A stretch of DNA of 63,916 bases from AP-16 sp036395835 (GTDB taxonomy: Bacteria > Pseudomonadota > Alphaproteobacteria > Rhizobiales > Xanthobacteraceae). Under the pieces are notes generated by a model, which was given only the letters and a program-made list of their open reading frames with translations, was not told the DNA's origin and searched no databases. The DNA is taken from positions 1 to 63,916 of the forward strand of contig DASWCW010000042.1 in the NCBI GenBank assembly GCA_036395835.1, read 5' to 3'. Made by a program: the position numbers and the translations under genes. Shown here piece by piece: positions 26,762-35,262 of this stretch (position 1 is its first letter; every line of letters begins with the position of its first letter).

Positions 26762-28504
26762 CTATTCGGCCGCCATGGTTTCGAGCAGCGTCTCGCCCGG
26801 CCTCACCCGCGTGAACAACACCGGCTGATCCAGGATGTCGAGCTTCCCGGATTGCTGCCGCACGACCGTGAAGCGCGAGGTGAGGAGATCCCCCGGCTCC
26901 GGGAAATCGCTGCGGAAATGCGCGCCGCGCGAATTCTCGCGCCGCTTGGCGGCGAGCGCAATCACGCGACTCGTCTCGACCAGCGAGTGCAGATTGAGCC
27001 AATCGTGCCAGGTCAGATTGAACACTCTGCCGGTGTCAGGAATGCCGGTTTCCATGAGCTCGGCTTCGAGATCCGAAAGTTTTTCCGCCGCCCGGTCGAG
27101 CTTCGCGGCATCGCGGATAACGCCGACGTCGTCCCACATGAGATCGAGCAGCCGTTCGCGCAGAGCATTCAAATCGCCGGGCCTTTGTGCGAATGGATGC
27201 AGCGCGCGAGAGAACTCCGCGGCGAGCACGTCTTCGTCTGGCGTTCGATGACCCGGATTCGCGGCGATCCATCTCGGCATCGCGTCGCCCGCGATGCCGC
27301 CGAACACCGTCGAATTGGCGACGCCGTTGCCTCCCAGTCGGTTGGCGCCATGCATGCCGCTCGCATCCTCGCCGGCGACGAACAGCCCCGGCCATGCGGT
27401 CGAAGTGTCCGGATTGCATACGAGCCCGCCCATGAAGTAATGCGCGGTCGGCACGACCTCGACGAGACCGCCGGCGAGATCGAAGCCGCAATCGGCGCAG
27501 CGTTCGACCATGCCTTTGAACTCTTTGGCGACCTTCTCGGGTCCAAGATGCGCCATGCTCAGGTACACGCCGCCGTACCGCGTGGTGCGCCCGGCCTTGA
27601 TCTCGGCATAGATCGCGCGGCTGACCACGTCGCGGGTCGCGCGCTCTAGCTTTGGGTCGTAATCGGCCATGAAGCGGCGCTTGCCGCCGTCGAGCAGATG
27701 CCCGCCGGCGCCGCGCAGCCCTTCCTCCAGCACCGTGCCGGTCATGCGCGTCTCGGGTCCCGCGAGCAGGCCGGTCGGATGGAACTGCACCATTTCCATG
27801 TCGCGCAGCGGCAGGCCGGCGCGCAACGCCATGGCGATCCCGTCCATGCTCTTGTCGCCGGATGGCGTGTGATAGCGGTACATGGTCGGTCCGCCGCCGG
27901 TCGCGAGCAGCACGGCCTGCGCTTGAACGAAGCGCAGCTCGCCGGTCCTGATATCCGCCAGCAAGACGCCGGCGACCGATCCGCCGTCGCGGGCCGGGGT
28001 CAGGGCCAGCGCCCGATGCTCCTCCAGCCGCCGCACGCCGGGACGCGCCCAGACCTGCTCCATCAAACGATTGATGATCTCGATCCCGGTGAGATCGCCC
28101 TTGTGCACGGTTCGATCGAAGCTCTGGCCGGCGAACGCCTTGCCGTGCAGCGTGCCGTCCGAATTGCGATCGAAGAAGCAGCCGATCTCGTTCTCGAGCT
28201 CGCGCACGCGCTCGACCGCCTTGGTCACCAGGGTCCAGGCGAGCTCCTGGTGCGGCAGCCACTTGCCGCCTTCGATCGTGTCCATAAAATGCCGCTCGAC
28301 CGAATCGCCCGGATGGAGCGCGACGTTGTACCCGCCCTGGACCATGCGGGTGCAACCGCATTTGCCGAGCAGGCCCTTGGTCGCGACCGTGATGTCGAGC
28401 TCGGGGTTTGCGGCCTCGGCATGCAGCGCCGCGAACAGTCCCGCGCCGCCCGATCCCAGGATCAGGATGTCGGTCTGCATCCGCTCGAGCCCGACGCGGT
28501 CCAT
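26762..28504 (-). CDS. Succinate dehydrogenase/fumarate reductase-like flavoprotein subunit without the FAD-anchoring His
   Basis: 580 residues. FAD site ILGSGGAGLFAALHAE near the start; substrate residues are all present: His in MVQFHPTGL, Arg in EEGLRGAGG, His in PTAHYFMGG and Arg in HGANRLGGNG. The block that normally reads HTxxAQGG, whose His is bonded to FAD in SdhA and FrdA, is CTRMVQGG here (Cys51), although the flanks (GYNVAL, then HFMDTIEGG) align well. Covalent FAD attachment by that His is therefore not possible; in studied SdhA/FrdA, loss of it spares fumarate reduction but blocks succinate oxidation. The gene follows sdhC directly and precedes the fumarase genes. It works at the inner membrane with the B, C and D subunits. 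Confidence 0.9.
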   Translation of the reverse strand: MDRVGLERMQTDILILGSGGAGLFAALHAEAANPELDITVATKGLLGKCGCTRMVQGGYNVALHPGDSVERHFMDTIEGGKWLPHQELAWTLVTKAVERVRELENEIGCFFDRNSDGTLHGKAFAGQSFDRTVHKGDLTGIEIINRLMEQVWARPGVRRLEEHRALALTPARDGGSVAGVLLADIRTGELRFVQAQAVLLATGGGPTMYRYHTPSGDKSMDGIAMALRAGLPLRDMEMVQFHPTGLLAGPETRMTGTVLEEGLRGAGGHLLDGGKRRFMADYDPKLERATRDVVSRAIYAEIKAGRTTRYGGVYLSMAHLGPEKVAKEFKGMVERCADCGFDLAGGLVEVVPTAHYFMGGLVCNPDTSTAWPGLFVAGEDASGMHGANRLGGNGVANSTVFGGIAGDAMPRWIAANPGHRTPDEDVLAAEFSRALHPFAQRPGDLNALRERLLDLMWDDVGVIRDAAKLDRAAEKLSDLEAELMETGIPDTGRVFNLTWHDWLNLHSLVETSRVIALAAKRRENSRGAHFRSDFPEPGDLLTSRFTVVRQQSGKLDILDQPVLFTRVRPGETLLETMAAE

Positions 28505-28855
28505 TTACAGCGCCCACACCAGGAACACGACGGCGATGACGGCGGAAATCCCTGCGGCCAGCGTTGCAAGCTGCTTCTGGCCGTCGCGCCACGCGAAGTT
28601 TTCGATGACCAGCACGCGCAATCCGCCCAACAGATGCACCGCGAGCAGGAACACGAGCCCGGTTTCGGCAAGCTTCACGAACCACGCATCGGTCCAGCGC
28701 AGGAAGCTCCCGAGTCGGGCTTCCCCGTCGATGGCGAGTCCAAGCGCCCAAAAATGCAGCGGCAAAAATATCGCGAGCGCCAGACCGGAAAGCCGGTGCA
28801 CCAGTGCGGCCCGCCAGAGCAAATTGCCGCGATGTGTGAGCCGCGTACGGTTCAT
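28505..28855 (-). CDS. Succinate dehydrogenase/fumarate reductase membrane anchor, SdhC-like
   Basis: 116 residues with three hydrophobic segments. The ALVHRLSGLALAIFLPLHFW stretch matches the SdhC signature HRxxG, and the heme-type His is in AVHLLGGLRVLVIE. The start at 28855 overlaps the stop of the preceding anchor gene (ATGA), and the stop directly abuts the flavoprotein start. It anchors the catalytic subunits and probably binds quinone and heme b. The second anchor gene (28852-29181) shows the same arrangement of motifs, so the two look like ancient paralogs. Confidence 0.85.
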   Translation of the reverse strand: MNRTRLTHRGNLLWRAALVHRLSGLALAIFLPLHFWALGLAIDGEARLGSFLRWTDAWFVKLAETGLVFLLAVHLLGGLRVLVIENFAWRDGQKQLATLAAGISAVIAVVFLVWAL

Positions 28856-29181
28856 GGCAGCACCACGGCCGCAACCGCGCGCAAGCCGAGCACGAGGAGC
28901 AGCAGACCGGCGCCCGTCGCGATGGCGTCGACGCTGCGGCCACCGAGCCGCGACCATTCGGTCAACACCGTGCGGATGCCGATCGGGGCGTGGATCGCCG
29001 CGGCGACCACGAAGATGCCGTAGAACACCGCCCAGGCGACGCTGCCGCGCGTGCGCGCCAGCACATCGGCGGCGGTCAGTCCGTGGTTCGTTGCATAAAT
29101 GATTACCGCCAGGTGCACTGCGACCAGCGGGACCATGATGGCCGCGGTCAGCCGCTGCGCCGCGTAGAGCCGGACGTTCAT
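28852..29181 (-). CDS. Succinate dehydrogenase/fumarate reductase membrane anchor, SdhD-like
   Basis: 109 residues with three hydrophobic segments. RLTAAIMVPLVAVHL and AAIHAPIGIRTVLTEW parallel HRLSG...PLH and AVHLLGGLRVLVIE in the next gene: an Arg-Leu near a Pro-Leu-x3-His, then His-x3-Gly-x-Arg and a Glu. It overlaps both neighbours by ATGA. It forms the membrane part of the complex with the SdhC-like protein. Calling one C and the other D is by convention only. Confidence 0.8.
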   Translation of the reverse strand: MNVRLYAAQRLTAAIMVPLVAVHLAVIIYATNHGLTAADVLARTRGSVAWAVFYGIFVVAAAIHAPIGIRTVLTEWSRLGGRSVDAIATGAGLLLLVLGLRAVAAVVLP

Positions 29182-29909
29182 GCCTCGATCTCGCTCTTTA
29201 GAAACGCCAGCGCGGCGCCGCGCTTGAGGCCGGCGATCGATGCAGTCGGGTTGAGCGACAAGGGACAATGCTCCTGGCACGACTGGTGCGAATGGCAGGC
29301 GTAGCAGCCGCCGCTGGCCGCGACCGCAGCGAGGCGCTGCACATTGGCCGTGTCGCGCACATCATTCACCAGGGTCCAAGCGCGATTGAGCGCCGCCGGC
29401 CCTAAATAATTTTCGTTCCAGCGTACGCTGTCGCAGGCCGCATAGCACACGCCGCAATTGATGCATTCGATTGCCGCAGCGGCGGCGAGCCGCGCCGCGC
29501 TGTCGGGCCTGATGGTCTCGATCGGATCGTGCCGGGTCTTCGATGGCGCGAACGTGCCCCTTGCCTGCTGCCATTTCTCGAAGAACGGCCGCATGTCGGT
29601 AGCGAGATCCTTGATCACCGGCAAATTCTCCAGCGGCCCGATCTCGAGCCGGCCGCTTTCGGCGACCCGCGACACATGGGTGCGACAGGTCCAGCGCGGC
29701 CGTCCGTTGACCGTCATGGCGCAGGAGCCGCACATTCCGACCCGACACGCGAAACGATACGCGAGTGAGGAATCGAGATTGCGCTGCACCCAGGTCACCA
29801 CGTCGAGCACGGTCTGGTTCTCGCGCTTCGGCACGGAATAGGTCTGGTAGCGGCCCTCAACGCCGCCGCGCCACAGCGACACGGTCAAGTCCGGTCCCAT
29901 GTTGGACAC
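29178..29909 (-). CDS. Succinate dehydrogenase/fumarate reductase iron-sulfur subunit
   Basis: 243 residues. [2Fe-2S] ligands Cys55, Cys60, Cys63 and Cys75 (CRVGMCGSC...C); second-domain Cys149, 152, 155 and 159 (CINCGVCYAAC) and Cys202, 205, 211 and 215 (CYACHSHQSCQEHCP) give the [4Fe-4S] and [3Fe-4S] clusters. All ligands are present, with one extra Cys (202) near the third cluster. It transfers electrons between the flavin and the membrane quinone. The GTG at 29909 is preferred because gagga lies just upstream; an ATG at 29900 is possible. It is the first gene of the six-gene operon, whose order B-D-C-A differs from the common C-D-A-B. Confidence 0.9.
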   Translation of the reverse strand: MSNMGPDLTVSLWRGGVEGRYQTYSVPKRENQTVLDVVTWVQRNLDSSLAYRFACRVGMCGSCAMTVNGRPRWTCRTHVSRVAESGRLEIGPLENLPVIKDLATDMRPFFEKWQQARGTFAPSKTRHDPIETIRPDSAARLAAAAAIECINCGVCYAACDSVRWNENYLGPAALNRAWTLVNDVRDTANVQRLAAVAASGGCYACHSHQSCQEHCPLSLNPTASIAGLKRGAALAFLKSEIEA

Positions 29910-29994
29910 GAGTTCCTCGCCCCGCTATCGATACCGCCGCGGGCAACCATTCGGAACTGTAGCAAGCGGATGTCTGCATCAAAAGCGATGATCC

Positions 29995-30063
29995 GGAGCG
30001 AGCGCGGGCGAGCGGCATGGTGACGCGGGCATGTAGTGCCGATCGTTTTGCGCCGCTCGCTCC
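29995..30063. promoter_or_regulatory. 10-base inverted repeat between the sdhB and cyclase starts
   Basis: ggagcgagcg (29995-30004) and its exact complement cgctcgctcc (30054-30063) are separated by 49 bases in the 168-base divergent spacer between sdhB (start 29909) and the cyclase (start 30078). It could be an operator pair or form a hairpin in the cyclase leader, close to the gggggg ribosome site. Function not known; chance occurrence is less likely at 10 perfect bases but GC-rich sequence raises it. Confidence 0.3.
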
Positions 30064-30077
30064 CGGGGGGCGGGTCC

Positions 30078-31364
30078 ATGGCTGATCCGCGGCCCTCCTT
30101 CTCCGGCGTCGACCCGCGTCTCGTGCCAACCGTCGAGGTGGTCGAGCGGCCGCCCGGCGAGCGCCCGGCCCACGACAGCCTCGACGCGATCGCCGAGTGG
30201 CTGGTAGGCCCGGCGCGCCGGATTGCGTCGGGGGCTGGCGCCTTCGACGAGTTTGCCTGGCGCATGCTGGCGGCCGGCCTGCCGCTGCTGCGCGTGACGC
30301 TGCACACCAGCACGCTGCATCCGCAATACTTGGGCGCGACCTTCACCTGGTTTCGCACCACCGGCCAGACCGTGTTGACGCTGGTCGCGCATGAGCTGGC
30401 CGACATGATCCGCTACGAGGACAACCCGGTCCGGCGGGTGGTCCTGGGCGGCGAAACGCTGCGGCGCCGGATCGACGTCGCCGAAGCGGTGCTCGATTTC
30501 CCGATCCTGCACGATCTCAAGGCGCACGGCGCCACCGACTATCTGGCGCTGCCGCTTGCCAGCGCGCACGTCGCCCGCAACTACATGGTCACCTATGTGA
30601 CCGACCGCCCGGGCGGATTCGCCGAACCGGAGATCGCCGAGCTGACGCGCGTATCGCAGCGCTTGCCCGTCCTGATCGATATGCACAACCAGAGAGCGAT
30701 CTCCCGCAACGTCCTCAATGCCTATCTGGGCGCCAAGACCGGTCCGAAGGTGCTGGCAGGCCAGATCCGCCGCGGTACCGGCGAGGAGATCAGCGCCGTG
30801 TTGTGGTCCTCGGATCTGCGCGCCTTCACGGCGCGCTCGGACCGTCTGCCGGGCGAGAGCATGATCGCCCTCCTCAATGCGCTGTTCGACGCGCAGGCCA
30901 AGGCCATTCACGACCACGGCGGCGAGATCCTGAAATTCATCGGCGACGGCCTGCTGGCGATCTTCCCGATCGAGATGCCGACCGTGGCCGCCGAGGCGGC
31001 GCGTCACGCGCTCGATGCAGCCGTGGAGGCGCTCGCCGCAGTGCGCGGGCTCGGCGAGCAGCTTGCTGCGGCGGGCGAGCCGCCGCTCGAAATCGTCGTG
31101 GCGCTGCATGCCGGCACCGCGATCTACGGCAATATCGGCGCCGCCGACCGGCTCGATTTCACCGTCATCGGTCCGGCGGTCAACCTGGTCAGCCGGATCG
31201 AGGCGGTTGCCAAGGCATTGAACTTGCCGATCGTCGTCAGCGACGAATTCGCGCGCGTCTACGGCCGGCCGCTGCGCTCGCTCGGCACCCACCAGCTCCG
31301 CGGCCTCGCCGCGCCACACGAGTTGTTCGCCCCTCTCGTCAGCGCTGCATCCCCCACAGCGTGA
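30078..31364 (+). CDS. Class III adenylate/guanylate cyclase
   Basis: 428 residues, soluble. The C-terminal catalytic domain (about 235-420) has the metal-binding Asp in SAVLWSSDLRAFT and in FIGDGLLAIFP, and the NIGAADRLDFTVIGPAVNLVSRIE block of class III cyclases. The N-terminal 220 residues (from WLVGPARRIASGAGAFDEFAWRMLAAG) form a conserved rhizobial sensor-like region of unknown ligand, often seen with these cyclases. Adenylyl versus guanylyl specificity was not resolved. The ATG at 30078 has a G-rich site. Its 3' end overlaps the convergent permease gene by 26 bases. Confidence 0.9.
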   Translation: MADPRPSFSGVDPRLVPTVEVVERPPGERPAHDSLDAIAEWLVGPARRIASGAGAFDEFAWRMLAAGLPLLRVTLHTSTLHPQYLGATFTWFRTTGQTVLTLVAHELADMIRYEDNPVRRVVLGGETLRRRIDVAEAVLDFPILHDLKAHGATDYLALPLASAHVARNYMVTYVTDRPGGFAEPEIAELTRVSQRLPVLIDMHNQRAISRNVLNAYLGAKTGPKVLAGQIRRGTGEEISAVLWSSDLRAFTARSDRLPGESMIALLNALFDAQAKAIHDHGGEILKFIGDGLLAIFPIEMPTVAAEAARHALDAAVEALAAVRGLGEQLAAAGEPPLEIVVALHAGTAIYGNIGAADRLDFTVIGPAVNLVSRIEAVAKALNLPIVVSDEFARVYGRPLRSLGTHQLRGLAAPHELFAPLVSAASPTA

Positions 31365-32226
31365 CCGTGCGCGCCTCGATTGCCCGGAAGATCACCGCCT
31401 CGATCACGAGCCCGATGATGATCACGGCGAACAGGCCCGCGAACACCCGCGCGGTCTCGAGCTCGGCGCGCGCCTCGAAGATGTACCAGCCGAGCCCGCC
31501 CGAGCGCGAGGAGACGCCGAACACCAGCTCGGCGGCGACCAGCGTGCGCCAGGCGAAGGCCCAGCCGATCTTGAGACCCGCAAGGATCGAGGGGAACGCC
31601 GCGGGAATCAGGATCAGACCCACGTAGCGGGCACCTTTCAGTCCGAGATTGCGGCCGCTCATGCGCAGCGTCTCCGGCACGCTGCGGAAGCCGCTCAGCG
31701 TGTTGAGCGCCACCGCCCACAGCACCGAATGCACGATGACGAACACCAGCGAGGGGACGCCCAGCCCGAACCAGATCAGGGCGAGCGGCAAGAGCGCGAT
31801 CGCCGGCAGCGGGTTGAACATCGCGGTCAACGTCGAGAGCAGGCGGGTGCCGATCGCGCTCGCCACCGCGAGCGTGGTGAACACCCCGGCGAGCGCCACG
31901 CCCGCGGCGTAGCCGACGGCGAGGGATTTGAGCGAGGTAAGAATGCGGTCCGGCAGCACGCCGCTGACGGTGTCATGCGCCAACACCCGCATGGTCTCGG
32001 TGAAGGTCGGGAACAGCAGCGTGTTGTCGAGCCAGCGCGCGTAAAGCTCCCAGCACAGCACGAGCATCAGCAGGACGCCGACGCGCTGTACGGCATCGTT
32101 GTGCACGATGCGCTCGAGGAGCGGCAACGGCCGTTCGATTTCGCCGATTCCGTGGGCATCGAGCGGCTCGCGTTCGAACTCCGGCCGGCGCCCGGCGTCC
32201 GGCGTCTGCGGCACGACGACGCTCAT
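31339..32226 (-). CDS. NitT/TauT-type ABC transporter permease
   Basis: 295 residues with a 50-residue cytoplasmic N-terminus and about six membrane segments. The EAA loop is in LRMSGRNLGLKGARYVGLILIPAAFPSI, the usual ATPase-contacting site; PLPAIALLPLALIWFG is typical of the nitrate/taurine/sulfonate permease group. The start overlaps the ATPase stop (ATGA). It is the last gene of the transporter set SBP-ATPase-permease. Substrate unknown. Confidence 0.9.
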   Translation of the reverse strand: MSVVVPQTPDAGRRPEFEREPLDAHGIGEIERPLPLLERIVHNDAVQRVGVLLMLVLCWELYARWLDNTLLFPTFTETMRVLAHDTVSGVLPDRILTSLKSLAVGYAAGVALAGVFTTLAVASAIGTRLLSTLTAMFNPLPAIALLPLALIWFGLGVPSLVFVIVHSVLWAVALNTLSGFRSVPETLRMSGRNLGLKGARYVGLILIPAAFPSILAGLKIGWAFAWRTLVAAELVFGVSSRSGGLGWYIFEARAELETARVFAGLFAVIIIGLVIEAVIFRAIEARTVTLWGMQR

Positions 32227-33023
32227 GGCCGCAACGTTTCCATTGCGGCGGGCGGCGCGACCGCATCCGCCACCGGTTCGAACAGCAGGCGATGGATGCG
32301 CTTCGACATGGCGCCGAACTCGGTTCGATCCATGGTCTCGAATCCGAATCCATCGGCGTCGAGCTCGGCGCGAACCCGGCCGGGATGCGGCGTGAGCACC
32401 AGGATGCGCGAGCCGACCAGCATCGCCTCTTCGATCGAATGGGTGACGAACAGGACGGTGAACCGCAGCTGCTGCCACAATGACAGCAGCTCCTGCTGCA
32501 TAGCGCGGCGGGTGAGCGCGTCGAGGGCGGCGAACGGCTCGTCCATCAGCAGGATGTCGGGCTCGAGCACCATGGCGCGCGCGATCGCGACCCGCATCTT
32601 CATGCCGCCGGACAGCATGTGCGGATAGGCATCGCGGAACTTGGTGAGCCGGACTTTCTCGATTGCCGCCTCGGCGCGATCGAGCGCTTCGGAACGCGTG
32701 AATTTCCCGGTCGCCCGCATCGGGAACAGCACGTTGCCGAACACAGTTTTCCACGGCATCAGCTGTTCGAATTCCTGGAACACCATCATCCGATCCGGGC
32801 CGGGCTCGGTCACTTCCGTGCCGCGGATGCGGATCGTGCCCTCGACCGGCCGCATGAATCCGCCTACCGCCTTGAGCAGCGTGGACTTGCCGCAGCCCGA
32901 CGGCCCGAGAATGACGTAGCGGTCCGACTGATCGACGGCGAAATCGACCTTATAGGCTGCGGTGACCAGATGCCGCGGCGTCTTGTACTGCAGCGTGACG
33001 CCCTCGACCGCGAGCAGGCTCAT
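32223..33023 (-). CDS. NitT/TauT-type ABC transporter ATP-binding protein
   Basis: 266 residues. Walker A GPSGCGKST, Q-loop in MVFQEFEQLMPW, signature LSGGMKMRVAIARA, Walker B ILLMDEPFAALD and H-loop VTHSIEEA are all present. The C-terminal extension of about 35 residues (DGFGFETMDRTEFGAM) is longer than in many homologs. The gene lies between the binding-protein gene (15 bases upstream) and the permease gene (4-base overlap). Confidence 0.92.
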   Translation of the reverse strand: MSLLAVEGVTLQYKTPRHLVTAAYKVDFAVDQSDRYVILGPSGCGKSTLLKAVGGFMRPVEGTIRIRGTEVTEPGPDRMMVFQEFEQLMPWKTVFGNVLFPMRATGKFTRSEALDRAEAAIEKVRLTKFRDAYPHMLSGGMKMRVAIARAMVLEPDILLMDEPFAALDALTRRAMQQELLSLWQQLRFTVLFVTHSIEEAMLVGSRILVLTPHPGRVRAELDADGFGFETMDRTEFGAMSKRIHRLLFEPVADAVAPPAAMETLRP

Positions 33024-33037
33024 GTCTCGGCTTCTTG

Positions 33038-34060
33038 TCAGCTGCCCGGAAGCTTGTGCGCTTCCTCGAAGAACAGGTCCTGCCACGAAGCGGGTTTCAC
33101 CGGGATCATGCCGGCGCGGCTCATGTAATCCGCGTAGGCCATGGCCTTCTTGGGAACCAGCGTCCATTCGTTCTCGGGAAGCCGGATCATCTTCTCGATC
33201 TCCGCGGCCGAAAGCTTGGAATTCTCCGCCTTGACCCATAGCGCCGCAGCCGCGGCCGGATCGGCCGCGATCTGCTTCATCGCCTGATCGAGCGCGGCTA
33301 CCAATGCCTGGATCACCTTGCGGTTCTGGTCGTGAAATCGGGTCGTGGTCCACACCACGTTGAACGTGTGGGGACCGCCGACCACTTGATAGCTGTCGAG
33401 CACCTTGTGGACGCGCTTGTCCTCGAGCTCCTGATACATGAACGGCGCCGAGCCGAAATGCGCGCTGATCTCGGATTTGCCGCCCATCATCTGGGCCATG
33501 GCGTCGGGGTGGCCGAGCGATACCGTGAGCGGATCCAATTTGCCGCCCTGGCCCGGGCCGAATACCTGCTCGGCCGCCATTTGCAAGGTGATGGCCTGGA
33601 TCGACACCCGCACCGCCGGCAATCCGATGCGGTCCTTGTCGGTGAAATCCTTGATGCTCTTCACCGCCGGATTGATGCTGTTGAGATAGAGCGGCATCGA
33701 GTTGAGCGCGGCGACCGCCTTCACGCCGAGATTGTCGCGGGTCTTGCCCCAGATGCTGAGCAGCGGACCGACCCCGCCGGAGGCGAAATCGAGATTCCCG
33801 GAGATGAGCGCCTCGTTCATCGGCGTTCCGCTGGTGAACTGCACCCATTCGGTCTTGATGTCGAGACCGAGCGCCTTGCCTTGCGCCTCGAGTAGATGCT
33901 GCTGTTCGATAATCGTCAGCGGCATGTAGGAAATGCCGAACTGTCGGGCGAGCCGCACCGTGACGCTCTGGGCATCGGCCGCGGATCCGCCCGAAAGGCA
34001 GACCAGCGCAGCCAGCAGGATCGCGCGCCACTGGACGTGTACGAGATGGAATCCGTGCAA
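33038..34060 (-). CDS. ABC transporter substrate-binding protein, NitT/TauT (NMT1-like) type
   Basis: 340 residues from a TTG at 34060 with a gggagg site 6 bases upstream. This start gives a good signal peptide: HLVHVQWRAILLAALVCLSGGSAADA, cleaved near ADA-QS. The mature protein begins VTVRLARQFGISYMPLTIIEQ and has the two-lobed NMT1/SsuA-like pattern with GGVGPLLSIWGKTRDN and GKSEISAHFGSAPFM. It feeds the permease and ATPase that follow. An ATG-started longer frame exists but would place the signal peptide internally. Ligand unknown; it may be a sulfonate, a nitrile or an aromatic acid. Confidence 0.87.
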   Translation of the reverse strand: MHGFHLVHVQWRAILLAALVCLSGGSAADAQSVTVRLARQFGISYMPLTIIEQQHLLEAQGKALGLDIKTEWVQFTSGTPMNEALISGNLDFASGGVGPLLSIWGKTRDNLGVKAVAALNSMPLYLNSINPAVKSIKDFTDKDRIGLPAVRVSIQAITLQMAAEQVFGPGQGGKLDPLTVSLGHPDAMAQMMGGKSEISAHFGSAPFMYQELEDKRVHKVLDSYQVVGGPHTFNVVWTTTRFHDQNRKVIQALVAALDQAMKQIAADPAAAAALWVKAENSKLSAAEIEKMIRLPENEWTLVPKKAMAYADYMSRAGMIPVKPASWQDLFFEEAHKLPGS

Positions 34061-34281
34061 AGCTCCCTCCCGACCGGCTCGTTTCGAGTGGCCCCGGCGG
34101 TCCGGTTCCGGCCGGGGATGCTTCACCGCATCATGTTCGATCCGCACCGCCTAGCACAAGCGGCAACCGGAGGGGATCGAGGCGGTGCGGCATTGCGACA
34201 CTCGGGTTGGAGCGCATCGCACGGAGAGGCGCCCGGACGATCCACATTGAATTTGCTCGGTTCTCATCTGATGGTTGGCCC

Positions 34282-35262
34282 ATGAATGCTCCTTTGCTTC
34301 CCGATCGGGGGCACCTCACCATCTGTTTTGCTCACGTCGCATACCGGCTCGGCGATTGCTTCGTGCTGCGCAACACCGGGATCCGCTTCTTCGAGCTGCG
34401 GACGTTCGACGAGCTCATGGCGCGGATCGGCCAGGCCGACGTGCTGGTCGTATCCGGCTTGTGGCGCAACGAGCTGCTGGGTCGCGCCGAGAAGTTGCGC
34501 TTCATCCAGTCGATCAGCGCCGGCACCGATCAATATGCCCGCGAAGCCTTGCGGGCGCGCGGCATTCGGCTCGCAAGCGCGCAGGGCGCCAACGAACGCG
34601 CCGTGGCGGAGCACGCGATCGCGCTGATGCTGGCGCTGGCGCGGCAATTGCCGCAGGCACGCGACAACCAGGCGCGTCGCCATTGGCGTGGCATGATTTC
34701 CGATCCGGCGCTGCGCGAGGACGAAATTTCCGGCAAGACGTTGCTCATCGTCGGCCTGGGCCGCATCGGCTCGAGGCTGGCGGCGCTCGCGAGCGGTTTC
34801 GGCATGCGGGTCATCGCGACCAAGCGCAATCCCGCCGTAGAGGCCGGCGCCGTCGAGCTGGTCGCGGCGCAGGATCGTTTGCTCGAGCTGCTGCCGCAGG
34901 CCGACTTCGTGGCGCTCACCTGTCCGCTCACGCGTGAGACCGAGCTTCTGTTCGGGGCCGGCGCCTTCGACGCCATGAAGCCCTCGGCGTTCGTGATCAA
35001 CGTCGCGCGCGGCCGGGTGGTCGACGAGCCGGCGCTGATTCGGACGCTGCGGCAGGGGCGCATCGCAGGCGCGGCACTCGATTGCTTCTGGGAGGAGCCG
35101 CTGCCGCCGCACTCGCCGTTGTGGACGCTCCCCAACGTGCTGATCACGCCGCATGCCGCCGGCGAGACCCGGCGCTACGAGGACAATGTCATCGATCTGC
35201 TGCTGGAGAATCTCGGGCGGCTCTGGCGCGGCGAGCGCGAGTTGAAGAATCAGATCGTCTAA
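34282..35262 (+). CDS. D-2-hydroxyacid dehydrogenase, NAD(P)-dependent
   Basis: 326 residues. The nucleotide site is LLIVGLGRIGSRLA; catalytic residues are Arg in INVARGRVVDEPAL, Glu in DCFWEEPLPP and His in LITPHAAGE. The GTDQYAREALRARG block and the helix LALARQLPQARDNQ are usual for the family. Reduces a 2-oxo acid to a D-2-hydroxyacid or the reverse; the substrate (glyoxylate, hydroxypyruvate, phenylpyruvate-type) cannot be told. It is a single plus-strand gene whose end overlaps the convergent MaoC-like gene by 4 bases. Confidence 0.9.
   Translation: MNAPLLPDRGHLTICFAHVAYRLGDCFVLRNTGIRFFELRTFDELMARIGQADVLVVSGLWRNELLGRAEKLRFIQSISAGTDQYAREALRARGIRLASAQGANERAVAEHAIALMLALARQLPQARDNQARRHWRGMISDPALREDEISGKTLLIVGLGRIGSRLAALASGFGMRVIATKRNPAVEAGAVELVAAQDRLLELLPQADFVALTCPLTRETELLFGAGAFDAMKPSAFVINVARGRVVDEPALIRTLRQGRIAGAALDCFWEEPLPPHSPLWTLPNVLITPHAAGETRRYEDNVIDLLLENLGRLWRGERELKNQIV

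Noticed and set aside
26762..28504. L-aspartate oxidase (NadB), which also lacks the FAD-bonding His
   Set aside because: The gene sits with iron-sulfur and membrane anchor genes of an SDH-type complex and lacks NadB's typical sequence blocks; no nadA/nadC are adjacent.
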